A stretch of 64,000 nt of DNA from NCBI GenBank assembly GCA_051439375.1, contig JBFRWB010000246.1, forward strand, positions 17,319 through 81,318, in the 5' to 3' direction. Under the pieces are notes generated by a model. The model was not told where the DNA came from. It saw only the letters and a list, made by a program, of their open reading frames with translations, and did no database searches. This DNA comes from JBGTGT01 sp051439375. GTDB lineage: Bacteria; Cyanobacteriota; Cyanobacteriia; Cyanobacteriales; Microcystaceae. How positions within the stretch are numbered: position 1 is the first letter of the stretch; each line of letters starts with the position of its first letter. Position numbers and translations under genes: made by a program. This document shows positions 17,981-26,800 of this stretch, piece after piece.

Positions 17981-19084
17981 TTAAACCTCCCTTAATCCTA
18001 GTCCAAGTACAGTTCCTAATCCCGGTCGTTGTACCGTCGGAATTTCTTCGTCACTTTCAATGGACAAAGCGGTGATGGGGTCAACCTGCATGGTTGGCAG
18101 ACTGAGACGTTGAGTTAAATATTCATCTAACTGTACAATTCCCCCACCCGGACCCGCTAATAGTAGCTGTACGACTTCCAATTCTTCACTCTGATTGAGA
18201 TAAAAGTTAATAGAACGGCGCAATTCATCGGTTAATTCCCCTAACACTCGCATCAGTGCATTCATCCCCGGATTAACGGCTGCTCCTTGCGTACTTAAGC
18301 TATCAAATTGGGTGACAGGAATGGTCATTCCTTGCAAAATTTCGGGGTTTCGGGCAGTGGGTAAGTTCATTGCACGAGATAGGGCATTTTGCATCTGATA
18401 GGTGCCGATGGGAACGGTTCGGGAAAATTGGGGAACACCATCGACGACAATGGCAAGTTCTGTGTTATCAAATTCGATATCGACTAAAACGGCGGCTTCT
18501 TTAGAGCCGAATTGCCGTAATTGCTCCCGAATGGTACGAATTAGGGCAAAGCTATTGATATCGAGTACATCAACTGCTAGTCCTGCTTGCTGAAAGGTGT
18601 CCATATAGGAATCAGTAATTTCCCTGCGGGTGGCCACTAACAGGACTTGGACTTTTTCAATGCCGTCTTCGTCTTCAAAGTAGCCTAATTTTTGATAGTC
18701 GAGGTCAACTTCTTCCCGTGGATAGGGTAAGTACAAGCTGGCTTCATGGTTTAACACCATATCTCGTAATTCTTGGTCGTCTAGTTCGGCGGGAATGGGA
18801 ATAATGCGAATAATCGCTTCCCGCATGGGAACAGACGTGGCTACTCGTTTGGCTTTAATTTTGTTTTCGGTGAGAATTTCCGTAATTTGTTCGGCTAATG
18901 AAGGGGAATCAACGATTTTTCCTTCTTCAAAAATGCCTTCAGAAATTTCGGCAGAACAAAATTTAGCCAGTTTATAGTTTTGTCCTTGACGGACAATTTG
19001 GGCGATGTTCAGCCGCTCTGAGGTAATTTCTAAACCAATACCACCAGATTGACTGCCAAATAAATTTTTTAATCGGCTAAACAT
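17981..19084 (-). CDS. pilM: Type IV pilus actin-like ATPase PilM
   Basis: A 367-residue cytoplasmic actin/FtsA-fold protein that anchors the alignment complex by binding the PilN N-terminus. The fold shows as a first phosphate loop (GLEITSERLNIAQIV), the segment VLVDIEFDNTELAIVVDG and a late LLLAGPGGGIVQLDEYL motif. Length is typical for PilM. It is the first gene of the operon and its promoter must lie in the 19085-19200 stretch. Confidence 0.9.
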   Translation of the reverse strand: MFSRLKNLFGSQSGGIGLEITSERLNIAQIVRQGQNYKLAKFCSAEISEGIFEEGKIVDSPSLAEQITEILTENKIKAKRVATSVPMREAIIRIIPIPAELDDQELRDMVLNHEASLYLPYPREEVDLDYQKLGYFEDEDGIEKVQVLLVATRREITDSYMDTFQQAGLAVDVLDINSFALIRTIREQLRQFGSKEAAVLVDIEFDNTELAIVVDGVPQFSRTVPIGTYQMQNALSRAMNLPTARNPEILQGMTIPVTQFDSLSTQGAAVNPGMNALMRVLGELTDELRRSINFYLNQSEELEVVQLLLAGPGGGIVQLDEYLTQRLSLPTMQVDPITALSIESDEEIPTVQRPGLGTVLGLGLREV

Positions 19085-19320
19085 ATTTTTTCCTTGGGAA
19101 AACGGTGCAGCGTGAGAGGAGAAGACCCATTAGATATTCTTTCACTTAATAATAGCTAATTTTTCCCAAGAGAGATGAGCTTTAAAAATGGATAAGGTGT
19201 TCAGGAGTTGCAGAAGTTCAGAAGATATGATGATTGATTCACCGAAATGCTCCTTTCAGGTAATTCAAAATGCAAAATTATATAAACAAGTTATCTTAAT
19301 TGAATAACTAAGGATGCAGG

Positions 19321-19353
19321 ACTCCCCAAGCTTTAGCTAGGGGGTATTTTTTT
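19321..19353 (+). terminator. Hairpin with T-run in the pilM-hydrolase spacer
   Basis: The 323 bases between pilM and the SGNH hydrolase contain no gene that I can support. They hold a hairpin formed by ACTCCC (19321-19326) with GGGGGT (19340-19345), an inner AGC/GCT stem and a TTTA loop, followed by seven T. It reads as a terminator on the plus strand, but no plus-strand gene precedes it. Either an unseen small RNA ends here or this is a solo end of an IS200/IS605-type element, whose ends often fold like this. Confidence 0.45.
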
Positions 19354-19407
19354 GAATTGTGAATTCATAATTTTGAATGGGAGCGAAGCGACTGGCTTCT
19401 AACTCTT

Positions 19408-20106
19408 TCAAACGGTTAAAGTAGGGGATAATTGGGGAAGGGCTGACCAGTTCATCACATCTTCCCATAAGGCTCGATAACCCGCTACATTAGGATGTAA
19501 ACCGTCTTCGGTTAAATGAGCATTGATCCAATCTAACCCGTTGTCCATCCAGCGATCAAAAATGTCTAAATAGGGAATCTCTCGCTGTTGACAGGCCAAT
19601 TTTGTGGCTTCTTTATAACGATATTGATCAGCGTGATTAAAGTAAAAACAGTCTAAAAAGGGCATCTTTGTCTTATTCACAGGGACCATTCCTACAAATA
19701 AAACAGGACATAGGGCTTGAGCTTTATCGAGTAAATCGTCTGTTTCTTTCTCAAATAAGGCAAAATCAGTAAAGTTTCTGCCGTCTGGCCGCCCCAAACG
19801 GGGGCTATCATTAACACCGACGGACAAAATAATTAAATCAGGAACTTGATTGCGCAGTTCTCCGCGCTGACGGTATTCTTGTTCTAATCGTTCAGCAACT
19901 TGACAGGTGCGATCGCCTCTAATTCCTAAATTGTATAAAATATGACCTGATTGGGCTGACATCATCCAAGCCCGTCGTAATTGCTCAACCCATCCACCTC
20001 CAACTGGATCACCGTACCCGTAAACTAGGCTGTCGCCCAATACAACTACTTTTAGGGGCTTCTGTTTGAGCGAGAAAAGAGAAGATGAGGGAGTCAAGGT
20101 TTGCAT
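19408..20106 (-). CDS. SGNH/GDSL-type hydrolase
   Basis: A serine esterase of the SGNH superfamily, 232 residues from ATG 20106. Block I is VVLGDSLVYGYGD with the catalytic Ser. Block II Gly is in NLGIRGDRTCQ, block III Asn in LSVGVNDSPR, and block V is the DGLHPNVAGY motif with the catalytic Asp and His. No signal peptide is seen, so it probably acts in the cytoplasm. A GTG at 20151 would add 15 residues outside the fold. The substrate (lipid, acyl or acetyl ester) cannot be told. Confidence 0.82.
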   Translation of the reverse strand: MQTLTPSSSLFSLKQKPLKVVVLGDSLVYGYGDPVGGGWVEQLRRAWMMSAQSGHILYNLGIRGDRTCQVAERLEQEYRQRGELRNQVPDLIILSVGVNDSPRLGRPDGRNFTDFALFEKETDDLLDKAQALCPVLFVGMVPVNKTKMPFLDCFYFNHADQYRYKEATKLACQQREIPYLDIFDRWMDNGLDWINAHLTEDGLHPNVAGYRALWEDVMNWSALPQLSPTLTV

Positions 20107-20190
20107 AGGTGAGAACGTTACAAAAGGTACAATAACTTTACATTTATACACACTTTGGTCAGTTCTATCATAAGAATTTTTTCTAATTTG

Positions 20191-20988
20191 TCAAGTGACT
20201 TGAATGGGCCCTGTGACACTTGCACTGAAAAATTGACGGATCAAGGAATTATCGGTTTGATCAATCTCCTCTACTTGACCTTGCCACTGAATTTGACCAC
20301 CATACATTAAGATGACCCGATCGGCTGTGCGACGAATGGTACTGTCTTGATGGGAAACCATCACATAAGTCTCACATCCCCCCGATGATGTTTGAAGACT
20401 CCGTACTAAATCTTCAATAATCGTGGAGGAAATTGGATCTAATCCGGCGGTTGGCTCATCATAAAGGATTATTTCTGGATTTTCTTGATTATTTTGGGGA
20501 TTAGTCATGATAGCACGGGCAAAACTGACTCTTTTTCTCATTCCTCCTGATAGCTGAGAGGGATAGCGATCGCTAATTCCCTGTAATCCCACCATCGCCA
20601 GTTTTTCCTCTACTAAGGTTTTTATTTCAGCCTCGCTGAGTCTTAATGTTGCATTTTCATAGAGCATAAATCCCACATTTTCTTGCACCGTTAAAGAGTC
20701 AAACAGGGCTGATTGCTGGAAAACGAGGGAAATTCTCATTAAATCTTGGCCATCTTCCGCCAGTTGAGTTCTTTTTTCTCCTCTTAGATAAATTTCGCCT
20801 TCATCTGGGGCAATTAATCCCGCCATGATTCGCAAAATAGTTGATTTTCCTGTGCCAGATGGACCAATAATTACTAACGCTTCTCCCTCATAAACCGTTA
20901 AATTAATCCCTTCTAAAACCTTCGTTTCTCCAAAGGTTTTGTGGATATTTTTTAACTCAATCAGGGGTTTTCTTTGTTCAGTGGTCAT
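20191..20988 (-). CDS. ABC transporter ATPase of the Mla/TGD3 lipid-transport type
   Basis: A 265-residue ATP-binding subunit with Walker A (GPSGTGKST), Q loop (VFQQSALFDSLTVQENV), signature (SQLSGGMRKRVSFARA), Walker B (IILYDEPTAGLDP) and H loop (MVSHQ). The LSGGMRKR form of the signature and VFQQSALFDSLTV are typical of MlaF and plant TGD3. It is therefore expected to energise phospholipid movement between the membranes together with MlaE- and MlaD-type partners. Those partners are not adjacent. It lies 24 bases downstream of a glyoxalase-fold gene, probably in one unit. Confidence 0.85.
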   Translation of the reverse strand: MTTEQRKPLIELKNIHKTFGETKVLEGINLTVYEGEALVIIGPSGTGKSTILRIMAGLIAPDEGEIYLRGEKRTQLAEDGQDLMRISLVFQQSALFDSLTVQENVGFMLYENATLRLSEAEIKTLVEEKLAMVGLQGISDRYPSQLSGGMRKRVSFARAIMTNPQNNQENPEIILYDEPTAGLDPISSTIIEDLVRSLQTSSGGCETYVMVSHQDSTIRRTADRVILMYGGQIQWQGQVEEIDQTDNSLIRQFFSASVTGPIQVT

Positions 20989-21012
20989 TACGAGTTTGGA
21001 GTTTAGATAATA

Positions 21013-21588
21013 TTAATTTTTAACTTCAGTTAACTCAATCACCCGACCGTCAATATCCTTAACCAAAAAATTTAAGGGCTTATCCTGTCTGATTTTGTAC
21101 TTTAAGCGTCGTGATTGCACCCGTAATAAAATTTCTTCTAAACAATCATGATCAAAACAAACATGGCGTTGAGAGGATTTATAGCCATATTTAGCTCCGG
21201 TAATGATATGCACTTGGGTATTTTTTTTCAATTGATACCATAATCCTTCTGAGCCTTGTAAAGAGCTATCAGCATTAGAATTAGCAGAGGAATAGTACAT
21301 TGGATCAATTCCTGCTGTTCCCAAAGCCTGTTCATAATTGTAATAATAATGTAGGGGAACATCCGCCGCCGTCAGACTCAATAATCCTTCATAAAACTGT
21401 CGGGCTACCTCTAAATCCGATACCATAATTGTGTGAACCTTGGGGGCACTGGTTAAGAACATCCACATTGCCAAGGCATAAGCAGCTAACAGCATAACCA
21501 TGATACCTTGGGTAGAAAACAAGCTATCAAGGGGTAAGAATGCTCCAAAATATTGAGGAATACTAATTAGATCAATAATGAATAGCAT
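21013..21588 (-). CDS. Membrane-anchored glyoxalase/VOC-fold protein
   Basis: A 191-residue protein from ATG 21588. A hydrophobic N-terminal region with a clear span (MVMLLAAYALAMWMFL, about 30-46) is followed by a VOC-like domain that starts HTIMVSDLEVARQFYEGLL and ends LNFLVKDIDGRVIEL. This is the two-part pattern of glyoxalase/bleomycin-resistance folds. Metal ligands are not obvious, so catalytic activity is uncertain. A TTG at 21660 gives 24 more residues but begins next to the stop of the preceding small gene. Cyanobacteria keep similar proteins without known function. Confidence 0.6.
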   Translation of the reverse strand: MLFIIDLISIPQYFGAFLPLDSLFSTQGIMVMLLAAYALAMWMFLTSAPKVHTIMVSDLEVARQFYEGLLSLTAADVPLHYYYNYEQALGTAGIDPMYYSSANSNADSSLQGSEGLWYQLKKNTQVHIITGAKYGYKSSQRHVCFDHDCLEEILLRVQSRRLKYKIRQDKPLNFLVKDIDGRVIELTEVKN

Positions 21589-21665
21589 ATAAGTGTTAAT
21601 GAGAAAATCGCCATAACTCAATGTTAATATAACAGAAGATTCGGCGACAGACACCTGCAAGGGTG

Positions 21666-21866
21666 TTAATCTCGCAGGCGGTTAAGCAACTCAACAATTC
21701 CCAGTCCAATGGTGAGAAGCATTAACGCCCAGATAAAAAATCCAGAAATAAAGGTTAAAATGCCGATTCCTCTTAAGATAATAACAACAACGGTAACAAT
21801 AAGAGAAAGGATAAAAGTATAAAGAAAAATAGCTGAGTTTGTATTAGGAGGGGGAGATTGACTCAT
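21666..21866 (-). CDS. Small two-span membrane protein
   Basis: A 66-residue protein with a short polar N-terminus (SQSPPPNTNS) and two hydrophobic segments (about 13-33 and 36-58), ending in LLNRLRD. Nothing identifies a family. It lies at the head of the probable unit that continues with the VOC protein and the Mla-type ATPase, 78 bases upstream of the former. It is likely real because it has a clean membrane pattern and fills the space between the divergent psbQ promoter and the next gene. Confidence 0.55.
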   Translation of the reverse strand: MSQSPPPNTNSAIFLYTFILSLIVTVVVIILRGIGILTFISGFFIWALMLLTIGLGIVELLNRLRD

Positions 21867-21930
21867 CGTTCCGATTTAATAAAATTTAAAGTTAAAAGCT
21901 GATTATAAATCTAAATTGTCGAGATAACGC

Positions 21931-21936
21931 TATAAT
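21931..21936 (+). promoter_or_regulatory. Possible -10 element of psbQ
   Basis: A perfect TATAAT lies 37 bases before the psbQ ATG in the spacer from which psbQ and the small membrane gene diverge. No convincing -35 box is spaced 17 bases upstream, so only the -10 is proposed. Confidence 0.35.
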
Positions 21937-21973
21937 CGTATAGATTTCGTTTTAATTCACTAAAAGTAGATTA

Positions 21974-22426
21974 ATGTTTATCCTGCGTCTCCGTCCGTTA
22001 CTGTCGATTGTCTTAGTTCTCGTCACCACCTTATTAATTAGCTGTGGTAATCCTTCAACTTCTACTGCCCCTACTACCTACAGTGCTGCAAAAATTGAAC
22101 AACTGCAAATCTTAATTGACCCGGTTGCTGCAACGAAAGAGAAAATGGAAACCCTTAAAGGGTTTATCGTGGAAAAAAACTGGGTAGATACTCGTACCTA
22201 TATTCATGGTCCATTGGGGGGTGTTCGTTTAGATATGGCTAATTTGAACAGTTCTTTGTTACCTAAAGACCAAAAAGCAGCAAAGACAGCCGCAAAAGCG
22301 TTTTTTGGACACTTAGAACGTATTGACATAGCAGCCAAGGAGAAAAATACTGCTGTTGTACAAACACAATTTCGTGAAGCCTTAAGTGATCTCGATGCTT
22401 ACTTAAATTTACTTCCTAAGTCATAA
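21974..22426 (+). CDS. psbQ: CyanoQ (PsbQ-like) photosystem II lipoprotein
   Basis: A 150-residue lumenal lipoprotein. The signal ends with the lipobox LISC (Cys near residue 24), then a Ser/Thr/Pro linker and a four-helix bundle. That bundle includes the diagnostic WVDTRTYIHGPLGGVRLDM segment of cyanobacterial PsbQ. It binds the lumenal side of photosystem II and stabilises the oxygen-evolving complex in dimers. Length is typical. A strong terminator follows directly, so it is monocistronic. Confidence 0.93.
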   Translation: MFILRLRPLLSIVLVLVTTLLISCGNPSTSTAPTTYSAAKIEQLQILIDPVAATKEKMETLKGFIVEKNWVDTRTYIHGPLGGVRLDMANLNSSLLPKDQKAAKTAAKAFFGHLERIDIAAKEKNTAVVQTQFREALSDLDAYLNLLPKS

Positions 22427-22433
22427 AATAATT

Positions 22434-22467
22434 AGGGCAATCTTAAACCCTCAAGATTGCCCTTTTT
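22434..22467 (+). terminator. Rho-independent terminator after psbQ
   Basis: An 11-base-pair perfect stem (AGGGCAATCTT 22434-22444 with AAGATTGCCCT 22453-22463), 8-base loop and a run of T. It begins 8 bases after the psbQ stop codon. Confidence 0.85.
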
Positions 22468-22544
22468 CGCAATTGTAATTTATCTTGCTAGACTTTAAAG
22501 CCACTATCTATAATATACTCAGGAGGGTCATTTTTTTCTCTCTT

Positions 22545-23087
22545 CTAGACTTGGGAAACATCAGGAGTCGTACTGGTTGCTTCTAAAGCCCCCGGATTCT
22601 TGGCTAAATTGCCGATTTCTTGGTCAATAAAGAACAGTCCTTGTCCTTCTGTGCCAATTAGCTTGATTTTGTCTAAAACACTTTTGAAGAGAAACTCTTC
22701 TTGATGTTGTTCTGCCACATACCATTGTAGGAATTGTAGAGTTGAATAGTCGGGTTCTGTATTTGCTAAGTGAACGAGTTCGTTAATTTTGCTGGTAACA
22801 AACTGCTCATGGCTATAAATTTCCTCAAACATAGTCACCAGTGAGTCAAATTCGACGGGAGGTGGTTCCATTCCTCCAAGGACTGCAAATGCACCTGTTT
22901 CTTGTAAATAACTGAGTAAGCGGCGCATATGTGTCATCTCTTCATCCGCATGGTTTGTCAGGAAGGTTGCACAACCATCTAGAGATTTGTAGGAACAGCA
23001 AGCTCCCATTTGTAGGTACATGTGAGAAGAATAGACCTCCAAATTGATTTGTTGGTTTAATTTATCGATCATTGCTTGAGATAGCAT
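22545..23087 (-). CDS. ftn: Ferritin
   Basis: A 180-residue non-haem ferritin (FtnA type) that oxidises and stores iron in a 24-subunit shell. Ferroxidase-centre residues sit in QQINLEVYSSHMYLQMG (Glu), FLTNHADEEMTHMRRLL (Glu and His) and WYVAEQHQEEFLFK. The C-terminal tail (ATSTTPDVSQV) is polar. No haem-ligand Met of bacterioferritin type is evident. The gene diverges from the sirohydrochlorin chelatase gene, another metal-related function. Confidence 0.9.
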   Translation of the reverse strand: MLSQAMIDKLNQQINLEVYSSHMYLQMGACCSYKSLDGCATFLTNHADEEMTHMRRLLSYLQETGAFAVLGGMEPPPVEFDSLVTMFEEIYSHEQFVTSKINELVHLANTEPDYSTLQFLQWYVAEQHQEEFLFKSVLDKIKLIGTEGQGLFFIDQEIGNLAKNPGALEATSTTPDVSQV

Positions 23088-23267
23088 GGAAACTCTCCTT
23101 TTTTAATTCTATTCACACGAGCCTAGGCTGACATGATCGGTTGTCTTTACCAATTCACACTAGCATTAGCAATAATTAACTTTCAATTAAGATAATGTTT
23201 ATCAAAGCCCTTCATAATTAATTGATTCAGGTCTAAGCTAGGATCATTAGTAAATACCGAGGTATAA

Positions 23268-24224
23268 ATGATTGCTAAATTACCAAACGTTTCAGACACA
23301 TCCTTAACGTTACCCCCTTTACCCCTACAACGTCCGCTACTGATTATTGGTCATGGAACAAGGGACACAGATGGAAAACAGGCTTTTTTAGACTTTGTTG
23401 CAGCTTATCAGGCAGCAGATACGTCTCGCCCCGTTATTCCTTGCTTTTTAGAATTAACTGAACCGTTAATCTCTGAAGGGATCAAACAGTGTGTAACAGA
23501 AGGTTATACCGATATAACTGCATTGCCGTTTTTACTATTTGCAGCCCGTCATACTAAATATGATGTTACTAACGCCTTAGATCAAGCCAAACAAGACTAT
23601 CCTTTCCTAAATTTCCACTATGGCCGTCATTTTGGCAATCATCCCTTAATTTTAGACCTGTGGAAGTCTCGGTTAAGCCAAATTAACTCAGATATTCCCC
23701 CAGAAGAAACGGTACTCTTAGTGGTTGGACGGGGTTCAAGTGATCCAGATGCCAATAGTGATGTTTATAAATTTTCTCGTTTGTTGTGGGAAGGAAGTCA
23801 TTTTAAAACCGTAGAAACTTGCTTTATTGGTATTACCCACCCTCGCTTTGAAATGGGATTACAACGGGCTAAACTTTATCAACCAAAACGCATTATTATT
23901 TTGCCTCATTTTCTCTTTACGGGTGCATTAGTTAAAAAGATTTATCGTTTATCTGCAGACTATCAAAAGCAAGATTCTGATGTAGAAATCATTAATCTAC
24001 CTGAGATTGGGTTTACCCCAGAGTTATTGTCTATCGTGCGAGAAAGAGAGATTGAAAGTCAACTCGGACAAACAATGATGAATTGTGAAATGTGTAAATT
24101 CCGTAAGTTAGGGTTAACCAATGATTCCCATGATCATTCCCATCATCATCATCATTCTCATATAACGGAAGATCCCTATCAACAATTAGATCACTATCAT
24201 CAACGAATTTGGCAAGTTCCTTAA
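23268..24224 (+). CDS. Sirohydrochlorin chelatase (CbiX/SirB family) with His-rich tail
   Basis: A 318-residue double-domain chelatase that inserts a divalent metal into sirohydrochlorin for cobalamin (Co) or sirohaem (Fe). The N-terminal domain has the catalytic LIIGHGTRDTDGKQAFLDF and the second domain LLVVGRGSSDPDANSD, matching long-form CbiX made of two related halves. After about residue 270 comes NCEMCKFRKLGL with two Cys and then a His cluster (DHSHHHHHHSH), probably for metal storage or delivery. A redox centre is known in some CbiX tails; whether this Cys pair is one is inference. Which metal it uses in vivo cannot be decided here. Confidence 0.85.
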   Translation: MIAKLPNVSDTSLTLPPLPLQRPLLIIGHGTRDTDGKQAFLDFVAAYQAADTSRPVIPCFLELTEPLISEGIKQCVTEGYTDITALPFLLFAARHTKYDVTNALDQAKQDYPFLNFHYGRHFGNHPLILDLWKSRLSQINSDIPPEETVLLVVGRGSSDPDANSDVYKFSRLLWEGSHFKTVETCFIGITHPRFEMGLQRAKLYQPKRIIILPHFLFTGALVKKIYRLSADYQKQDSDVEIINLPEIGFTPELLSIVREREIESQLGQTMMNCEMCKFRKLGLTNDSHDHSHHHHHSHITEDPYQQLDHYHQRIWQVP

Positions 24225-24250
24225 TTATGGTTAACCTAAAGGAGTCGGAA

Positions 24251-24868
24251 ATGGTTCAGATTTTACACGCCAAAGATATTACTCTAAGAGATTTGAGCGA
24301 TCTTTTTAAACTTAAATTCATTGAAGACAAAGAATTTTTTCGAGAATGGCAAGATAATTTAGACGCTCTTTCAGAAAGGGAACAAGAATTGTTGGACAAA
24401 ATAAAGTCGGGCTATTTCAATTTATTAAACTATCCGCCTTTTTTAGAAACATCGGTCAGAATGACCGTTTTAGATCCTTTGTTATTTATTGGTAACTTTT
24501 ATCTAGATCCGTTTCATATTAAGGCAGAAGAATCAGTAGAAATTATAACAGAAGAAGGAGAAATAATCATTAAAGGACGACTAGATACCTTAATTTTAAA
24601 AGATAAATTATGGGTAATGGTAATTGAATCAAAACGAGTTATTTATTCAGTAGAAGCAGGTTTACCTCAATTATTAGCCTATTTAATTTCTAATCCTTCT
24701 AAGAATCAACCCAGTTACGGACTGTTAACCAATGGCTCAGAATTTTTATTCATTAAGTTATCATGGAACAACATCCCACTATACGGAACATCTCGTTTAT
24801 TTTCTATGAGAAATTTAGGGGATTTATCTGAAGTTCTAAAAATACTCAAACACCTTGGTCAATTATAA
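24251..24868 (+). CDS. Type I restriction HsdR N-terminal-like nuclease-fold protein, stand-alone
   Basis: A 205-residue protein starting at ATG 24251, chosen because AAGGAG lies 6 bases upstream; earlier in-frame codons overlap the chelatase gene. The segment GRLDTLILKDKLWVMVIESKR (D...E-x-K) is the PD-(D/E)XK nuclease core seen in the N-terminal domain of HsdR. YGLLTNGSEFLFIKL is the usual following block. There is no helicase part and no hsdM/hsdS nearby. Such solo HsdR_N-like proteins are common in cyanobacteria and their role is unknown. Confidence 0.65.
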   Translation: MVQILHAKDITLRDLSDLFKLKFIEDKEFFREWQDNLDALSEREQELLDKIKSGYFNLLNYPPFLETSVRMTVLDPLLFIGNFYLDPFHIKAEESVEIITEEGEIIIKGRLDTLILKDKLWVMVIESKRVIYSVEAGLPQLLAYLISNPSKNQPSYGLLTNGSEFLFIKLSWNNIPLYGTSRLFSMRNLGDLSEVLKILKHLGQL

Positions 24869-24907
24869 TTATAGTAAAATAAAAATTGTCAAATTAGTAG
24901 GAATAGC

Positions 24908-25846
24908 GTGGAAATCACATTTTTAGGAACCAGTTCTGGAGTTCCCACCCGATCGCGTAACGTCTCCAGTATCGCTATCAGACTGCCTCAAAGGGGGGAA
25001 TTATGGTTATTTGACTGCGGTGAAGGAACACAACACCAATTTCTCCGCACTGACCTAAAAATTTCCCAATTAACCCGTATTTTTATCACCCACACCCACG
25101 GCGATCATATTTACGGACTGATGGGACTACTAGCCAGTAGTGGGTTAGCAGGAAGTGGCCAACCTATTGATATTTATGGGCCGCCCGGCCTCGCCGAATA
25201 TATCGCCGCTTGCGCCAAATATTCCCATATTCATCTATCTCATCGGGTAAAGGTTCATACAGTTCAACCCGGCGTACTTTACAAAGATAAAGAGTTTCAA
25301 GTTAGTTGTGGTTTACTCAAACACAGAGTCACTGCTTTTGGATATCGTATTACGGAAAAAGATCGTCCCGGACGGTTTAAGGTAGAAAAAGCGCAAGCAT
25401 TAGGCATTGCCCCTGGCCCTATTTATGGTGAACTAAAACAGGGAAAAACCATTCAATTAGAAGATGGTCGTCGTATTCGAGGGGCTGACCTCTGTGGAGA
25501 GACCGAAATGGGTCGTAAAGTTGTTTATTGCACGGATACGGTCTTCTGCGAAGAAGCGATCGCCTTATCTCAAGACGCAGATGTTCTCATTCATGAAGCG
25601 ACATTTGCTCATCAAGACGCAGAAATGGCCTTTGAGCGACTTCATTCTACCTCAACAATGGCTGCTCAAGTAGCTTTAGCGGCTCAGGTAAAACAGCTAA
25701 TTATGACCCATTTTAGCCCTCGTTATGCCCCCGGTAACCCCATTCAACTCCCTCAGTTATTGGAAGAAGCCAAAGCTATTTTTCCCCAGACTTTACTCGC
25801 TAAAGATTTTTTAACCTATGAAGTCCCCCGTCGCCAAGTCAGTTAA
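24908..25846 (+). CDS. rnz: Ribonuclease Z
   Basis: A 312-residue metallo-beta-lactamase-fold nuclease that removes the 3' trailer from tRNA precursors. The zinc motif THTHGDHIYGL, the N-terminal FLGTSSGVPTRSRNV, the flexible-arm region and the later HEATFAHQDAEMA and MTHFSPRY blocks are all present. Start GTG 24908 gives the standard MEITFLGT N-terminus. It is a complete short-form enzyme. Confidence 0.95.
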   Translation: MEITFLGTSSGVPTRSRNVSSIAIRLPQRGELWLFDCGEGTQHQFLRTDLKISQLTRIFITHTHGDHIYGLMGLLASSGLAGSGQPIDIYGPPGLAEYIAACAKYSHIHLSHRVKVHTVQPGVLYKDKEFQVSCGLLKHRVTAFGYRITEKDRPGRFKVEKAQALGIAPGPIYGELKQGKTIQLEDGRRIRGADLCGETEMGRKVVYCTDTVFCEEAIALSQDADVLIHEATFAHQDAEMAFERLHSTSTMAAQVALAAQVKQLIMTHFSPRYAPGNPIQLPQLLEEAKAIFPQTLLAKDFLTYEVPRRQVS

Positions 25847-25917
25847 CAGTGAACAGTTATCAGTTAATAGTTACTGGAAATTCATAATTCATAATTTACA
25901 ATTCATCATTTATTTCT

Positions 25918-26205
25918 ATGTTCTCTCAAACCCATTATCTCATTCGCTCTAAAACTGATGGTCGTTATTTAGTAGCTCGTCTTCAAGGAGAAAATGATCA
26001 AGAAATCGCCTATATTTTATTGTTTAAAGAACATTACGATGCCCTCAGTTATCTTAATACCCATGGGGCAAAAGTAGCGGATCAATTTGGTGTCGAATCG
26101 GTTATCAGTAGTCAACTAAATACTATCTTACAACGATGGGGCTATCAAGGAATTGGGGTCGTAGAAGAACCCCTCGAACCCCGTATCCAATTCCTATTAA
26201 AATAG
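25918..26205 (+). CDS. Conserved cyanobacterial hypothetical protein
   Basis: A 95-residue soluble protein with alternating strands and helices (HYLIRSKTDGRYLVARL, YILLFKEHYDALSYLNTHG). It has no signal or membrane part and no motif that I can assign. It follows rnz after 71 bases of low-complexity repeat spacer and ends 28 bases before a convergent gene. Confidence 0.6.
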   Translation: MFSQTHYLIRSKTDGRYLVARLQGENDQEIAYILLFKEHYDALSYLNTHGAKVADQFGVESVISSQLNTILQRWGYQGIGVVEEPLEPRIQFLLK

Positions 26206-26233
26206 TTTGTGATCGTTTATTTAAGATTTAAGC

Positions 26234-26800
26234 TTAAGGAAATTTTTTTAAAAAACTGTTTTGCAGTTGACTCAACCGTTGTTGTCCCTTCGCATCAAGA
26301 CGACTGAAAAGGAAGCGTCTCGGACTTTTTCCTCGATGAGAGGAAGACTGCTTTTGCTTAACAGTTTGGGAAGTCGCCGTGACTTCACTTGCTAAACGGT
26401 GAGCCGATATCCATTCTGCACCATACCCCTGCACCGTTAGCCGTTGAGCTTGATCAGAGGTGGCCACGATCACTCGTTCTGTAGCGGCGGAAGTTTTGCG
26501 TGACCATGCCGCACAAAATTTCTCTATATAAGTATCGGCGGTTTGCATCCAGTCTGTAAAATGAACCGAAAGGTGAGGGGTAGGCTGTTCAGGTGTACTG
26601 GATTGCTTTTGATAATGAGCATCAAAGACAACACGGGTGCAATAACCTTTATGAGCAGTATAATTAATGAGAATTTCTACTAATTCACGTCTTGCTGGCT
26701 CAAGTCCGTGACAATCTTTGGTTTTTTGTAAGGATGGCCAAGTACCGATGATATTGTAACCATCGACGAGAAGGGTGGGAAGAGAGGGTGAAGTCATCAT
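26234..26800 (-). CDS. NYN-domain ribonuclease (YacP/Rae1-like)
   Basis: A 188-residue PIN-like NYN nuclease. Conserved acids lie in LLVDGYNIIGTW (first Asp), VVFDAHYQK and VIVATSDQAQRLTV, the order expected for YacP. The C-terminal tail is basic and Ser-rich (QTVKQKQSSSHRGKSPRR), suitable for RNA or ribosome binding. The Bacillus homologue Rae1 cuts mRNA on the ribosome; the same role here is inference. Confidence 0.82.
   Translation of the reverse strand: MMTSPSLPTLLVDGYNIIGTWPSLQKTKDCHGLEPARRELVEILINYTAHKGYCTRVVFDAHYQKQSSTPEQPTPHLSVHFTDWMQTADTYIEKFCAAWSRKTSAATERVIVATSDQAQRLTVQGYGAEWISAHRLASEVTATSQTVKQKQSSSHRGKSPRRFLFSRLDAKGQQRLSQLQNSFLKKFP

Noticed and set aside
24121..24180. His-rich codon run considered as a frameshift or low-complexity artefact
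   Set aside because: The chelatase frame continues with plausible residues to a normal stop, and His-rich tails are known in CbiX.
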